The position numbers were made by a program, and so were the translations under genes. 64,000 bases of DNA from Paenisporosarcina sp. HGH0030 (lineage in GTDB: Bacteria > Bacillota > Bacilli > Bacillales_A > Planococcaceae), in NCBI RefSeq assembly GCF_000411295.1, contig NZ_KE150421.1, positions 497,324 to 561,323 of the forward strand. The letters run 5' to 3'. Of the stretch, positions 37,801-46,085 are shown piece after piece (within the stretch, counting starts at the first letter, position 1; the number at the start of each line of letters is the position of its first letter). The notes under the pieces are model-generated. The model was not told where the DNA came from. It worked only from the letters and a program-made list of their open reading frames with translations, and made no database searches.

Positions 37801-38630
37801 ACCGGGAAGAGTGGTACTCCACAGGCAACAAAACCGATATAAAGATTTTCAGATGGGCCCATCAGTTCTATCCAGACGTTACTGATCTTACGGGTAACAT
37901 GAAGGACTCATATCGCATCTACTCGCCGGGCGACAAGAAAGAAGAGACTTGGATGGGCGCGGCGAACGCTCCATCTGGACCGGAGAATACCTCGGCGTAT
38001 CGCGAGGGAGACACCTTAAACCTAAACATGAATGATTTCGGTGATAGCGAGGCGGGGCACTACGGCTGGTTTTATTCAAATAGTAAAAACAAGGTCACTT
38101 GGAGGTTGTACCAAGACGGGAATCTCAGCTCTCAGTTAGCGGACCAAAGTTCGCGTAAGTTTGCGGTCAGCTCAAACCCGGCGACTTATAAGATCACAGC
38201 GGACACATCGCACCCAGAATGGTTCGGGTTCTCTCTGGCTACAACGACCAGCACAGCTTGGACATTCAAGTCCCAGCGACCAACAGATGGGCAAGAAAAC
38301 CTTGCGCTACTGTGGCCGAGGTATAACATTGGCCTAGATAATGAGAACCAGGCAAAGGGTGGCATTACCGACCACTTTGACCTGTCATTCGTCACTCAAT
38401 CAGGTGCTACTCCAGACATTCAAGGGGTAGAGGTCGAAGTATCTACGGACGACGGCAACACATGGAGCAAAACAAAAGTGGATAATAGGAAAGATGGCCA
38501 CTACAAAGTGTGGGTGAAAAACCCAGACACTGGCTACGTTTCGCTTCGCGTCAAGGCATGGGACGCAAACGGTAGCCAGATCGAACAGACTATAATTAAG
38601 ACCTACGCTGTGGGCAAACACAAGCGGTAG
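34815..38630 (+). CDS. Secreted S8 serine protease 3
   Basis: 1,271 aa. Signal peptide about 1-32 (ending HSFA-YDA); N-terminal pro-region with TLITGEVVTL, a motif shared with large actinobacterial and Bacillus S8 proteases; catalytic Asp252 (AILDTGIDPNHAD), His284 (HGHGTHVAST), Asn381 (VIAAGNAG), Ser463 (NGTSMATPHVSG). A PA-like domain lies far downstream at about 843-910 (AVMGAGAAGVIVVNNNG), unlike the inserted PA domain of proteases 1 and 2. It ends with a beta domain (SLRVKAWDANGSQIEQT). No anchor seen. Base composition is uneven: codons in 34911-35480 and 36720-38620 are markedly GC-richer than the catalytic core and flanking genes, suggesting transfer and mosaicism. Catalytically complete. 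Confidence 0.92.
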   Translation: MRKRRNKKIVNVMTAGLVSAVLLSTSTVHSFAYDATTSKTPANQASKQLQNNMVVDSHTVTLITGEVVTLEKNADGLQSATLAPNPDGTEVGVTTLSLGDDFYLIPDKAQPYLAANELDRELFNITKLVEYGYDDAHVSDIPLIATYSGTESHTDEALEQAAPAGSKKDKVLDSANGVALKASKSMSAKFWEAVDDDSSKAATAPKLADGINKLWLDKPVQVMLDKSVPQIGAPTAWAAGYDGTGVKVAILDTGIDPNHADVKNAIAEAKSFVPGEDYVDHHGHGTHVASTVAGSGAASGGKYKGVAPGAKLLIGKVLSNAGSGSTSSIIEAMQWAVQEKADVVSMSLGSDEPSDGTDPLSQAVNNLSDTSNTLFVIAAGNAGPDKSTIGAPGVAEKALTVGAVDKSANEFLANFSSRGPVINNFRAKPEITAPGVAIVAARAAGTTMGTAVDNYYTSANGTSMATPHVSGAAAILKQRHPDWSGDHIKQVLTGTAVANTRYSANQQGGGRVDITKALEANVYSSPAVVSMGAGFVDTKLIEKTYNYVNPTDSDMTLNLVMTAKNENQTAAPAGMFTLSKSVVTVPAHGNSEMKVTFDTSLGTIADYQAVVKATSSDGKIINTTIGGTKTEPLVDLVINEIDRNGKPAGGDMVWFNHDTGVGKQVYPNSSGKTRLSLQPGRYAVISTLNTNDEAGIPQNYTLASVPMIELKSNEKQEITFDARLAKEIKVTTPKESEKHGWKFGVRERMDTNHFGFDYMRNFIGETHAYVLPVKAPNNVGLFEFNFHSRNYAPAIKATYDDNMNESIPLLPVHFAPKLDGDKTLQAVNVGVALPADLSGIDIHGKLAVITSDSKQNPRDQIKAVMGAGAAGVIVVNNNGERFNLGVYIIDNVVIPAYTLGQSDGEVLFNRIANGPTWIKLHGIANSPYVYNYASMINGEIPDNPVDAVTEENSTVVKAHYRRPNGWLKSGDWAVALRKDEGGFFAFLDKFEEKTPDREEWYSTGNKTDIKIFRWAHQFYPDVTDLTGNMKDSYRIYSPGDKKEETWMGAANAPSGPENTSAYREGDTLNLNMNDFGDSEAGHYGWFYSNSKNKVTWRLYQDGNLSSQLADQSSRKFAVSSNPATYKITADTSHPEWFGFSLATTTSTAWTFKSQRPTDGQENLALLWPRYNIGLDNENQAKGGITDHFDLSFVTQSGATPDIQGVEVEVSTDDGNTWSKTKVDNRKDGHYKVWVKNPDTGYVSLRVKAWDANGSQIEQTIIKTYAVGKHKR

Positions 38631-38692
38631 TTACAATAGTTTTGCATAAAGTTCAGTGGCTTTATATAAAAAGCTACCAAGTAAATACCGGT

Positions 38693-38740
38693 TGCTTTAG
38701 TTAAAGATTGTGGAGTTGCTTTGGCAACTCCTTTTCTTAT
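38693..38740 (+). terminator. Repeat arm plus protease 3 terminator
   Basis: A type A half-repeat (TTGCTTTAGTTAAAG) followed by GGAGTTGC (38712-38719) and GCAACTCC (38724-38731) with a 4-nt loop and TTTTC. Confidence 0.75.
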
Positions 38741-38752
38741 TGAACTCCCATA

Positions 38753-38790
38753 TGGGTGCTCCATTATTCAACAAATGAGTAGTAGCATAG
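38753..38790. pseudogene. Integrase-gene fragment
   Basis: TGGGTGCTCCATTATTCAAC followed by A(A)ATGAGTAG...CATAG matches 2231-2265 inside the recombinase gene, with a 3-bp duplication. It is a fossil of the same gene family at the left flank of the IS3 relic. Confidence 0.6.
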
Positions 38791-38844
38791 TCTTTTATAT
38801 GCAATATTTAAAAGTAGAAGTGGAAAACCGTTAGATTGAGGTTT

Positions 38845-39755
38845 TAAAAAGTACGCAGAGTTGGAGAGGAAGTGGTTGAAGAAGTAGCTGGACAGTTAGT
38901 AGAGACACTGAAAGAAACGATGTGTGTGAAGAATATATGTACAAACTTAGGAATTGCACGATCTACCTACTATCGTTGGAAACAGGCATCTACTGATGCA
39001 AGATCTCGTCAGGCAATTGAGCGACGTATTGATGAACTTTGCCGAGAACATAAATTTCAATATGGTTATCGGAAAATTACTGCACTCTTACGTCAAGAAA
39101 TACGCGTGAATCATAAAGTCATACAATGCATCATGCAAAAATATGGTTGGCAGTGTCGAGTGAAAATGAAAAAACGTAAACTAACTAGACAACCCTACTA
39201 TTTCGAAGCTAATTTATTGAACCGTAATTTTGAAGCAACTGCACCTTTACATAAGCTCGTAATAGACATTACTTACTTGTCATTTGGTCAGAAACAGTTG
39301 TATCTTTCAAGTATCCAAGATTTATATAATGGCGAGATTATCGCCTATTCGATTGGTGATTGCCAAGATACTGATTTTGTGTTGAATACCTTGCCCCAAC
39401 TAGATAATTTGCCCGAAGGGTGTACGCCGTACAGTGACCAAGGTTCGGTTTACACATCTTATCGATATCAACAAGCTGTTAAAGGAAAAGACATTATCAT
39501 GAGCATGTCCCATAAAAGTATGCCCGCTGATAATGCCCCCATCGAATCGTTTCATTCAGCATTAAAGTCTGAAACGTTCTACTTTGACAGTTTGTTCTAC
39601 GAAGGCAATCGTAGAACAAACTGTCAAAGACTATTTAAAGTATTATAACTATATCCGAATACCAACGAAACTAAACAACCAGTCGCCGATACAACACCGA
39701 CAACGGGTTGGATAAATGCTTTTTTGACCTCTGTCTTAAATACAGGGGTCAGTCC
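38845..39755 (+). mobile_element. IS3-family insertion sequence remnant
   Basis: The left part keeps only the tail of OrfA (frame reading LKKYAELERKW, 38845-38888). OrfB follows, and the right end near 39755 shows the inverted motif TGACC...GGTCA and GGGGTCAGTCC. The left end and most of OrfA are missing, apparently replaced by sequence carrying the integrase fragment. Confidence 0.8.
38872..39713 (+). pseudogene. IS3 OrfB transposase, frameshifted
   Basis: DDE transposase of the IS150-like group. An HTH-like start and an HTH_21 segment (RIDELCREHKFQYGYRKITALL) are followed by the catalytic core: Asp in LVIDITYL, Asp in YSDQGSVYTS, Glu in NAPIESFHSALKSE. The frame breaks at about 39605: the uninterrupted reading stops at 39648, while the natural C-terminus (EQTVKDYLKYYNYIR...LNNQSPIQHRQ) continues in another frame to 39713. 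One frameshift could be a recent mutation, but with OrfA lost the element is inactive. Confidence 0.85.
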
Positions 39756-40932
39756 TTTTTTTTTGTGAAGACTCACTATTTAAGATGACATGAAAGCAAG
39801 TTCCGTTACTTTCATTGTCGGTAACAGTAATCGTACCGTTATTCTTTTTGAGAATACTGTCAACAGTTGAAAGACCTAAGCCTGTACCACCCAGTTGACG
39901 GGAGCGTGATTTGTCAACACGATAAAAAGGTTCAAATATTTTATTTTTGTCTTTGTCGGCAATGCCGATACCAGTATCTATAATCTTGATTGAAACCTGT
40001 TCCTTACTTAATCTGTTTACAAGTACTTCAACAGTGCCGCCGTCAATATTGTACTTAATTCCGTTTTCCACAAGGTTGTAAAAAGCACGATACAATAGGT
40101 CAGTGTTTCCAAAAACAACGCTATTATCACAATCTAAGGTCATTGTAACATTCTTATCTTTCGTGATAAGAGAAAGCTCGGAAATAATATCCTCAAAAAT
40201 ATCTTTTAAGCAAATGCTGCGTTGCTCACGCTTATCGTCCAAATTCGTCATATCTAAAAGGCTAGAGACGAGTCCTCTCAAGCGCTTTGTCTGCTTCTCA
40301 ATAACGTAAATAAGAGCATCGTATTCCTCGGTTGTATGTGTTTTTTTCTTCTTAAATACATCAACTTTTGTTTGTAACACAGCAAGAGGTGTTCTAAGCT
40401 CGTGGGCGGCACTTAGGGAAAATCTTTGTTGCATCATAAAAGAATCATTCAATTTATCCGTCATTTCATTAAATGTACTAGTAAGCTCAGCAATTTCATC
40501 ATTTGTAGGCGGCACGGACAATGTTTCAAATAAATTATGCACATTTATGTTTTTTACTTGATCATTTAGCGTATCAAGTGGCTTCAATGCCTTCCCCGAA
40601 AGATAGTAGGTTGAAAATCCCCCGCTAATAATAACTAAAAGCATATAAATAATACTTTCAATTCTAAAATCTATTTTTGCTTTTTGGGAAACCTCTGATG
40701 AAACGGAAGGGGTCATACTGCTAGACGCTGCTGGAGTGCTTTCATGAATCCATCCTTCTTCGCCGACTTCTTGTGCCGGTAATACGGCACTTGCATCAAT
40801 TATTGTAGCCATTTTAATAGCAGAATAATTTAATATTAAGGTAATTCCTACACAACAGACAGTTAAAAGAGCAACGGTCATAACAGTAAGTCGTAATCGA
40901 ATGGGCATTTTTTTAAGCATTTTCATTACCAC
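39736..40932 (-). CDS. Sensor histidine kinase (system 2)
   Basis: 398 aa: TM1 about 15-36, short outside loop (37-90), TM2 about 92-112, HAMP 113-165. His177 in SAAHELRTPLAV; HATPase boxes NLVENGIKYN, DTGIGIADKD, GGTGLGLSTVDS. Together with the adjacent regulator it resembles VanS/VanR-like pairs that control ABC efflux. The last residues (after HVILNSE: SSQKKRTDPCI) are encoded by the end of the neighbouring IS3 element, so the natural C-terminus was replaced; the pseudogene copy at 33895 shows the likely original ending. The ATPase domain is complete and the kinase is probably functional. It overlaps the regulator gene by 20 bp. Confidence 0.92.
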   Translation of the reverse strand: MVMKMLKKMPIRLRLTVMTVALLTVCCVGITLILNYSAIKMATIIDASAVLPAQEVGEEGWIHESTPAASSSMTPSVSSEVSQKAKIDFRIESIIYMLLVIISGGFSTYYLSGKALKPLDTLNDQVKNINVHNLFETLSVPPTNDEIAELTSTFNEMTDKLNDSFMMQQRFSLSAAHELRTPLAVLQTKVDVFKKKKTHTTEEYDALIYVIEKQTKRLRGLVSSLLDMTNLDDKREQRSICLKDIFEDIISELSLITKDKNVTMTLDCDNSVVFGNTDLLYRAFYNLVENGIKYNIDGGTVEVLVNRLSKEQVSIKIIDTGIGIADKDKNKIFEPFYRVDKSRSRQLGGTGLGLSTVDSILKKNNGTITVTDNESNGTCFHVILNSESSQKKRTDPCI

Positions 40933-41602
40933 TCTTTTCTAATAAAAAGTAACCTTCACCGATTTTCGTTCCAATGGGGTCATAGTTTAATACAGCTTTT
41001 AGCTTCTTTCGGAGAGTTGCAATATGAACCCGAATAGCGCCACTAAAGATATCTGCATTCTGATCCCAAACATGTTCAATCAGTTCTTCTTGGCTAACCA
41101 CTCTATCTTTGTGAAGCAAAAGATATTCAAACAATGCAAATTCTTTTTTTGTAAGTGCTATTTCATTGTCGTTAACAACTGTTATACGCTTTGATAAATC
41201 GATTTTAATTACATCGAATGAAAGCATACTATTTTCTTGTACAAATTTTCGTCTTAACAAGTTTCGTATTCTTGCCTCCAACTCGGCAAAATCAAATGGC
41301 TTCGCCAAATAATCATTTCCACCTATGTCTAAGCCCTTCACTTTGTCATTAACACTACTTCTTGCACTGAGAATAAGTACCTTTAATTCAGGCTTTTCAT
41401 CTCGTATCTTTTCTAAAACCTCTAGCCCATCCATTTGCGGGAGGTTTAAGTCAAGTACAACCAAATCGTAATTCACTTCATATAAAAGCTCGTAAGCATC
41501 TTCACCGTTGTCACAGGTATCAACTGCATATCCATCTATTCTAAGCCCATCTGCAATTGCTTCCTGCAAATCAAGCTCGTCTTCTACAACTAGTATTCTC
41601 AT
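40913..41602 (-). CDS. OmpR-family response regulator (system 2)
   Basis: 229 aa: receiver with VVEDELDL, Asp51 (LVVLDLNLPQ), Lys in NDYLAKPFDF; winged-helix domain about 130-222 with LTKKEFALFEYLL and SGAIRVHIATLRKKL. Faces the ABC transporter genes across a 197-bp gap containing a symmetric operator, and most likely activates them. Confidence 0.95.
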   Translation of the reverse strand: MRILVVEDELDLQEAIADGLRIDGYAVDTCDNGEDAYELLYEVNYDLVVLDLNLPQMDGLEVLEKIRDEKPELKVLILSARSSVNDKVKGLDIGGNDYLAKPFDFAELEARIRNLLRRKFVQENSMLSFDVIKIDLSKRITVVNDNEIALTKKEFALFEYLLLHKDRVVSQEELIEHVWDQNADIFSGAIRVHIATLRKKLKAVLNYDPIGTKIGEGYFLLEKSGNENA

Positions 41603-41640
41603 CCAAAAACACCTCTTATTCTATTGTACTGTAAGTATGC

Positions 41641-41683
41641 GTTAAATCTATGTTAAGCGAACATCACTTAACAAGGATTTAAC
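41641..41683. promoter_or_regulatory. Operator of system 2 regulator
   Basis: GTTAAATCTATGTTAAG (41641-41657) and CTTAACAAGGATTTAAC (41667-41683) are inverted copies (15 of 17 bases complementary). Each arm has two TTAA motifs one helical turn (11 bp) apart, as expected for an OmpR-family dimer site. Confidence 0.75.
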
Positions 41684-41700
41684 GTCCATTGATATACAAT
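41672..41700 (+). promoter_or_regulatory. Activated promoter of ABC transporter operon
   Basis: TACAAT (41695-41700) with no -35 consensus 17 bp upstream, where the operator arm lies instead: the pattern of an activator-dependent promoter. Confidence 0.5.
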
Positions 41701-41799
41701 AGTGATACAAGTTCAGTTGAACAAAAAATGTATGTTCAAGAAAACGTAATTAATAAGATTGATTAATTAAAAACTAACATAGTAGATAGGAGTAAACAG

Positions 41800-43722
41800 A
41801 TGTTTGAAATTAAGAATGTATCGAAACAATACAACGGCGAATTCGCTTTGAATAATATTTCCTTTACGATGGGAAAAGGGCTGAATTTTATAGTTGGTGC
41901 ATCGGGTAGTGGTAAAACGACTCTTTTGAAAATCATCAGCGGTATGGAACAAGATTTTGATGGAGAAGTTTACTATTGCGGAAAGAATATTAAAGAATTA
42001 ACATCTAATGAAAAAAGCTATTTTTACAACAATACCTTTGGATTTGTTTGGCAGGACTTTAATTTGCTCGAAGATTTATCGGTTTTAGACAATGTGTTGA
42101 TACCACAGTATTTAAAAAATAAACAAAATCATAAGAACGCGGAAAAGGTTTTAAAAGAACTCAAAATATTTGACCTTGCACAACGAAAAGTGAACTCTCT
42201 TTCGGGCGGTCAAAAACAGCGTGTTGCCATCGCAAGAGAGCTTATGAAAAACCCAAAGGTTATTATCGCTGACGAGCCAACAAGTGCATTGGATGAAAAA
42301 AACTCAGAAACAACAATGGATATTCTGAAAGCTATTTCTAAAAACAGGACAGTTATCGTTGTAACCCACGATGTCAACTTAATTGACAGTAATTCAAACG
42401 TAATAGATTTAGATGAGGGAGAATTTGTAGCATTACCACAAAAAAATGTAACGAAAACAGAAAAACTCACATATGGTGAAAGTCATCGCTTATCGATTAA
42501 AAATGCTTTTTCAATGACCAAATCGAATGTTAAAAGTAAATTTGGACGATTTTTAGTATCAGCCCTTTCTCTAATGATTGCAGGTATCCTTTTGCTTACA
42601 ACTGTAAGTGGGACAATTGAGAGCAGCAGCCAAGGTGATTTTGACGAGCTGATTGATACTTATGGTGATGGACTTAAAGATATTAGTATAGTTGGTAGCT
42701 TTACCAGTGCAGAAGGCGCAGGCGATAATCAGGAAGAAAAGCCGAACGCTGATATATCACAGGATATTGGTGGCTTATATGATCAATATGTAGGCGATGA
42801 GCGCGTTGATTTTACTGCTTTTTTACAAGCATTTGATAATATAAAAGTAACTGTTAGCGGGAAAGAATATCAAATACAAGGATCAGGTACTGTTCCGACA
42901 ATCAATAAGTTAGTAGCAGGAAATATGCCGACAGGCAAAGACAATGAGGTTGTTGTTCCAAAAAGTTTTGTTAAAATGTTGGGCATATCAAACGAGCAAG
43001 CAATCGGCAAAGAAATTGATTTTAGCAGCGGTATTTTCAATTGGGACACAGGTGAGCCTGTTATAAAAGACGCATCCATTACCGCAACAATCGTAGGTGT
43101 TGCAGATAATACTGTCTCTTCTGAGTTTACTGTTGACGACTCTTTCTTCTTCAGCAAAGCTGCACTTGATGATTTGAGAAGACAAGCAGGAATTGAAAAT
43201 AACGCAATGAATTTTCTTATTCGAGCGAAGACGCCAACTGATATGATTTCCATAAAAGATGAGCTTAACGCACAAGGCATTGTACCTCTTGGTCAATTTG
43301 AACTTGTCGAGGATATTGTTAGATTAAATGAGCAAACAACCGAACAGTCAGGCTCAGCAAGTATGTTCATAGGGACTTTGGCTGTCGTTATGGTTATTGC
43401 TATTTCTCTGATCACAGGTTTTATGAGACAGAGAGAATTTGCAATTTATAAAGTCAGCGGCTTTAATAGTGCTCATTTTAGTCTGCTTAACTTGACAGAA
43501 AAGATAACGGAAATCATGACAGCAATTTTGTTAATGCTTGTTACATCACCCCTTATCAATATAGCTACTAAAGGCTTGTTTAGCGCAAGTATTTTAAATT
43601 CTAAGATGTTGATTTCGGGCGTGATATTCATTGCTTTAGTAGGGGCTGCGGCTTTCTTTACAACGGCTATTTCCTTCATAATGACCAAGACAGCAATAGC
43701 TTTGAAGACAGGTGACAGATAG
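41800..43722 (+). CDS. ABC transporter half, fused ATPase-permease (MacB-like) 1
   Basis: 640 aa. Nucleotide-binding domain about 1-220: Walker A GASGSGKTT (33-41), LSGGQKQR signature, Walker B VIIADEPTSALD, His-loop VVTHD. Then TM1 (about 245-268), an extracytoplasmic MacB-type domain (about 275-510) and three C-terminal FtsX-type helices. Such MacB/BceAB-related transporters typically remove or sense antimicrobial peptides rather than import nutrients. The next gene encodes a second half of the same layout, suggesting a heterodimer. Regulated by the divergent two-component system 2. AGGAG precedes the ATG. Confidence 0.9.
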   Translation: MFEIKNVSKQYNGEFALNNISFTMGKGLNFIVGASGSGKTTLLKIISGMEQDFDGEVYYCGKNIKELTSNEKSYFYNNTFGFVWQDFNLLEDLSVLDNVLIPQYLKNKQNHKNAEKVLKELKIFDLAQRKVNSLSGGQKQRVAIARELMKNPKVIIADEPTSALDEKNSETTMDILKAISKNRTVIVVTHDVNLIDSNSNVIDLDEGEFVALPQKNVTKTEKLTYGESHRLSIKNAFSMTKSNVKSKFGRFLVSALSLMIAGILLLTTVSGTIESSSQGDFDELIDTYGDGLKDISIVGSFTSAEGAGDNQEEKPNADISQDIGGLYDQYVGDERVDFTAFLQAFDNIKVTVSGKEYQIQGSGTVPTINKLVAGNMPTGKDNEVVVPKSFVKMLGISNEQAIGKEIDFSSGIFNWDTGEPVIKDASITATIVGVADNTVSSEFTVDDSFFFSKAALDDLRRQAGIENNAMNFLIRAKTPTDMISIKDELNAQGIVPLGQFELVEDIVRLNEQTTEQSGSASMFIGTLAVVMVIAISLITGFMRQREFAIYKVSGFNSAHFSLLNLTEKITEIMTAILLMLVTSPLINIATKGLFSASILNSKMLISGVIFIALVGAAAFFTTAISFIMTKTAIALKTGDR

Positions 43723-45518
43723 TGATACAGATAAATAAACTTACAAAACGATATGATCATTCACTTATTTTGGAGGATACAAGTTTTAACTTTCCAAGCC
43801 AAGGACTTGTTTGTCTTTTAGGAGCATCGGGTTCCGGTAAAAGCACTCTGCTTAATTTGGTTGCAGGCTTCGACAGTGATTACAGTGGTGATATTACGGT
43901 TTGTGGTACTTCTATCAGCAAGATGCATGCCGATGAATTGTGTGCGTATCGCAGAGAAAATATCGGGTTTATCTTTCAAAACTACCATCTTTTAAGAGGA
44001 TATACCGTTCTTGAAAACATCTTGCTTTCTTGTGAGCTAAATACTGCAAGTGAAGAAGAAAATAGAGAAAATGCCAAAGAGCTGCTAAATAAACTGGGAT
44101 TATCACAAAAGACTAATGAAAAAATCGAAAATCTTTCAGGCGGTCAAAAGCAACGAGTTGCTATTGCAAGAGCGTTGATTAGTAATCCTCGTATTATCTT
44201 GGCGGATGAGCCGACAGGAGCATTAGACCGTAGAAACTCCAGTGAAATTATGGGACTTTTAAAAGAGATTTCAAAAGAACGTTTGGTGATTGTGATTACG
44301 CATGACCAAAAGATTTGTAGTTTTGCAGATGAAGTCGTTCATATTGAGAAAGGGAAAATTATTGCAAAAAATACCAACACTCAAAAAGCTGTTGCTTGTG
44401 ATGATAAACTCAGTTTAAATAACGCTAGTAAAGTATCTGCTTTCAAGCGGGGGCTTAAGAACTTCAAAGTGAATATTACACGCTATATGGCTGTCAGTTT
44501 GGCAATTTCCATCAGTATCCTTGTATTTATGTTGTCTTTATCTTCCGGGAATATAATGGACAAGAATATTGCGCATTTTCAAGATAAAAACACTGCCTTT
44601 AACAACGGTTATATTAAAGGTGAGGATGATGGAACAGTTATTGAATTGTTGAAATCCGATGAGCGTATCGAAAATGTGTATTACCAATACAAAATAACGG
44701 ATATTACTTTAAGGATAGGCGATAAAACTGAAGCTTTAGCAGAAAAATACCCAATGGCAAAGGCTACTGAAAAGATGTCATATGGTGCTATGCCTAAAAC
44801 TGATAAAAAAGAAATAGCACTTAGTCCGAGCCTCGCTAAAAAATTTGAAAATGATATTAGTAGTTTGCTTGGTAAAGAAGTTACCTTAAATTATGGAGAT
44901 AAAGAATACACGCTTACGATAAGCGGCGTCTTTAACGCAGACTACGATGATTTCTTTGTAAGCTCCGATATCGAACAGGAATTTTACCAAAATGTGAAAA
45001 ACGAAAAAAACTACTCCATCAGTTATGATGTAAAGAACTTTGAAGATATTGTGCCAGTCAGTCAAATGCTAGTTGACAAAAAAATCGACAGTAAAACTGC
45101 AGCCAAAGAAGTAGAAGTTTTGCAAAATACATTTAACAATCTTAGCCGTTTGTTCTTAATCGTTTCTATTTTAATCTTAGCAATTGGTTTGTTTATCAGT
45201 TCCGTATTACTGATCAAACTGCAAAATTCAAGATACAAGGAAATAGGGCTACTGTCCGCTTTGGGATATAATAAAGGAACAATACGGAAAATGATTGTCA
45301 GCGAAAATTTACTTTTAGCAACAATGTCAGCTTTATCTCAAGCTGTCCTTATTGGCTGTACGTATTTAGTCGGCATGATTTTCAATTTGGCAATTATCAT
45401 CAACCCAGTACAAATCGTACTATCAATACTTTCCACAGGCGTTGTTGTAATTGTAATTAGCATGAAAGCAAGCCACAAGTTAATTTCTACAGAGCCTGCA
45501 GTAGCGTTGAGAAAGTAA
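43722..45518 (+). CDS. ABC transporter half, fused ATPase-permease (MacB-like) 2
   Basis: 598 aa with the same order: ATPase about 1-215 (GASGSGKST, LSGGQKQR, ILADEPTGALD, VITHDQ), TM1 about 250-272, outside domain about 275-470, and three helices at the C-terminus. The GTG start shares its G with the TAG stop of the first half, so synthesis is tightly coupled and equal amounts are expected. Both ATP sites look complete. Likely role: peptide antibiotic or bacteriocin resistance or sensing; substrate unknown. Confidence 0.9.
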   Translation: MIQINKLTKRYDHSLILEDTSFNFPSQGLVCLLGASGSGKSTLLNLVAGFDSDYSGDITVCGTSISKMHADELCAYRRENIGFIFQNYHLLRGYTVLENILLSCELNTASEEENRENAKELLNKLGLSQKTNEKIENLSGGQKQRVAIARALISNPRIILADEPTGALDRRNSSEIMGLLKEISKERLVIVITHDQKICSFADEVVHIEKGKIIAKNTNTQKAVACDDKLSLNNASKVSAFKRGLKNFKVNITRYMAVSLAISISILVFMLSLSSGNIMDKNIAHFQDKNTAFNNGYIKGEDDGTVIELLKSDERIENVYYQYKITDITLRIGDKTEALAEKYPMAKATEKMSYGAMPKTDKKEIALSPSLAKKFENDISSLLGKEVTLNYGDKEYTLTISGVFNADYDDFFVSSDIEQEFYQNVKNEKNYSISYDVKNFEDIVPVSQMLVDKKIDSKTAAKEVEVLQNTFNNLSRLFLIVSILILAIGLFISSVLLIKLQNSRYKEIGLLSALGYNKGTIRKMIVSENLLLATMSALSQAVLIGCTYLVGMIFNLAIIINPVQIVLSILSTGVVVIVISMKASHKLISTEPAVALRK

Positions 45519-45600
45519 TGTATTTTAGTTAATCAAAATGAATTGTTAATTTCACCTAGTGTTTTAAAACTATCTTCTTGTAAATCTATATTCTGGAATA

Positions 45601-45628
45601 CAACAGCCTTTTAGGTTGTGGTATTTTT
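45601..45628 (+). terminator. Possible terminator of the ABC operon
   Basis: A 6-bp stem ACAGCC/GGTTGT followed by TATTTTTG. Confidence 0.4.
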
Positions 45629-45725
45629 GTGCGCACAGCAGGAAATAGTGGGTGTAATAGAAGAACACCCTACTAAAGACAATCAACAGTATTATCTTTC
45701 AAAGAGACTGACTTATTAATATCTT

Positions 45726-45753
45726 CTTCAACTAACGGGTGCTTTAGTTGAAG
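45726..45753 (+). repeat. Intergenic repeat, type A, perfect palindrome
   Basis: CTTCAACTAA (45726-45735) and TTAGTTGAAG (45744-45753) are perfect inverted arms around CGGGTGCT: the best-preserved copy of the dispersed repeat. Confidence 0.85.
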
Positions 45754-45789
45754 AAGGAGCAAGAAAAACAAGTGTCTTAGTTGAAGAGA

Positions 45790-45814
45790 AGCTATCCTAT
45801 GAGGATAGCTTTTT
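45790..45814. terminator. Terminator hairpin
   Basis: AGCTATCC (45790-45797) and GGATAGCT (45803-45810) with a T run, downstream of the type A repeat. Confidence 0.75.
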
Positions 45815-46085
45815 CTTATTACCCACAAGAGGTCGTTAAAGTGTGGTTTACAAAGAGAACGTTCATAAAAAGATATTATAGTTTTGCGAACTATATAAAT
45901 GACTAAATAGGGGCACTTCAAAGCAGTTCGTAAAAGTGTACTTTTCCGAACATCGCATTGGGGGTAGGTTATATTTTAATTAAAAATTAGAAGAGTAATT
46001 TTCATTCTCATCAGACATCCTTTAATAGACTAAAGAGATATACTTCCCTATAATAAATAGAAAATCGTTTACCTGGGGGTGTATT

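Noticed and set aside
41603-45830. Lantibiotic biosynthesis cluster around the ABC transporter
   Set aside because: No precursor peptide, LanB/LanC/LanM-like enzyme or dedicated export-protease gene is present, only the regulator pair and the transporter.
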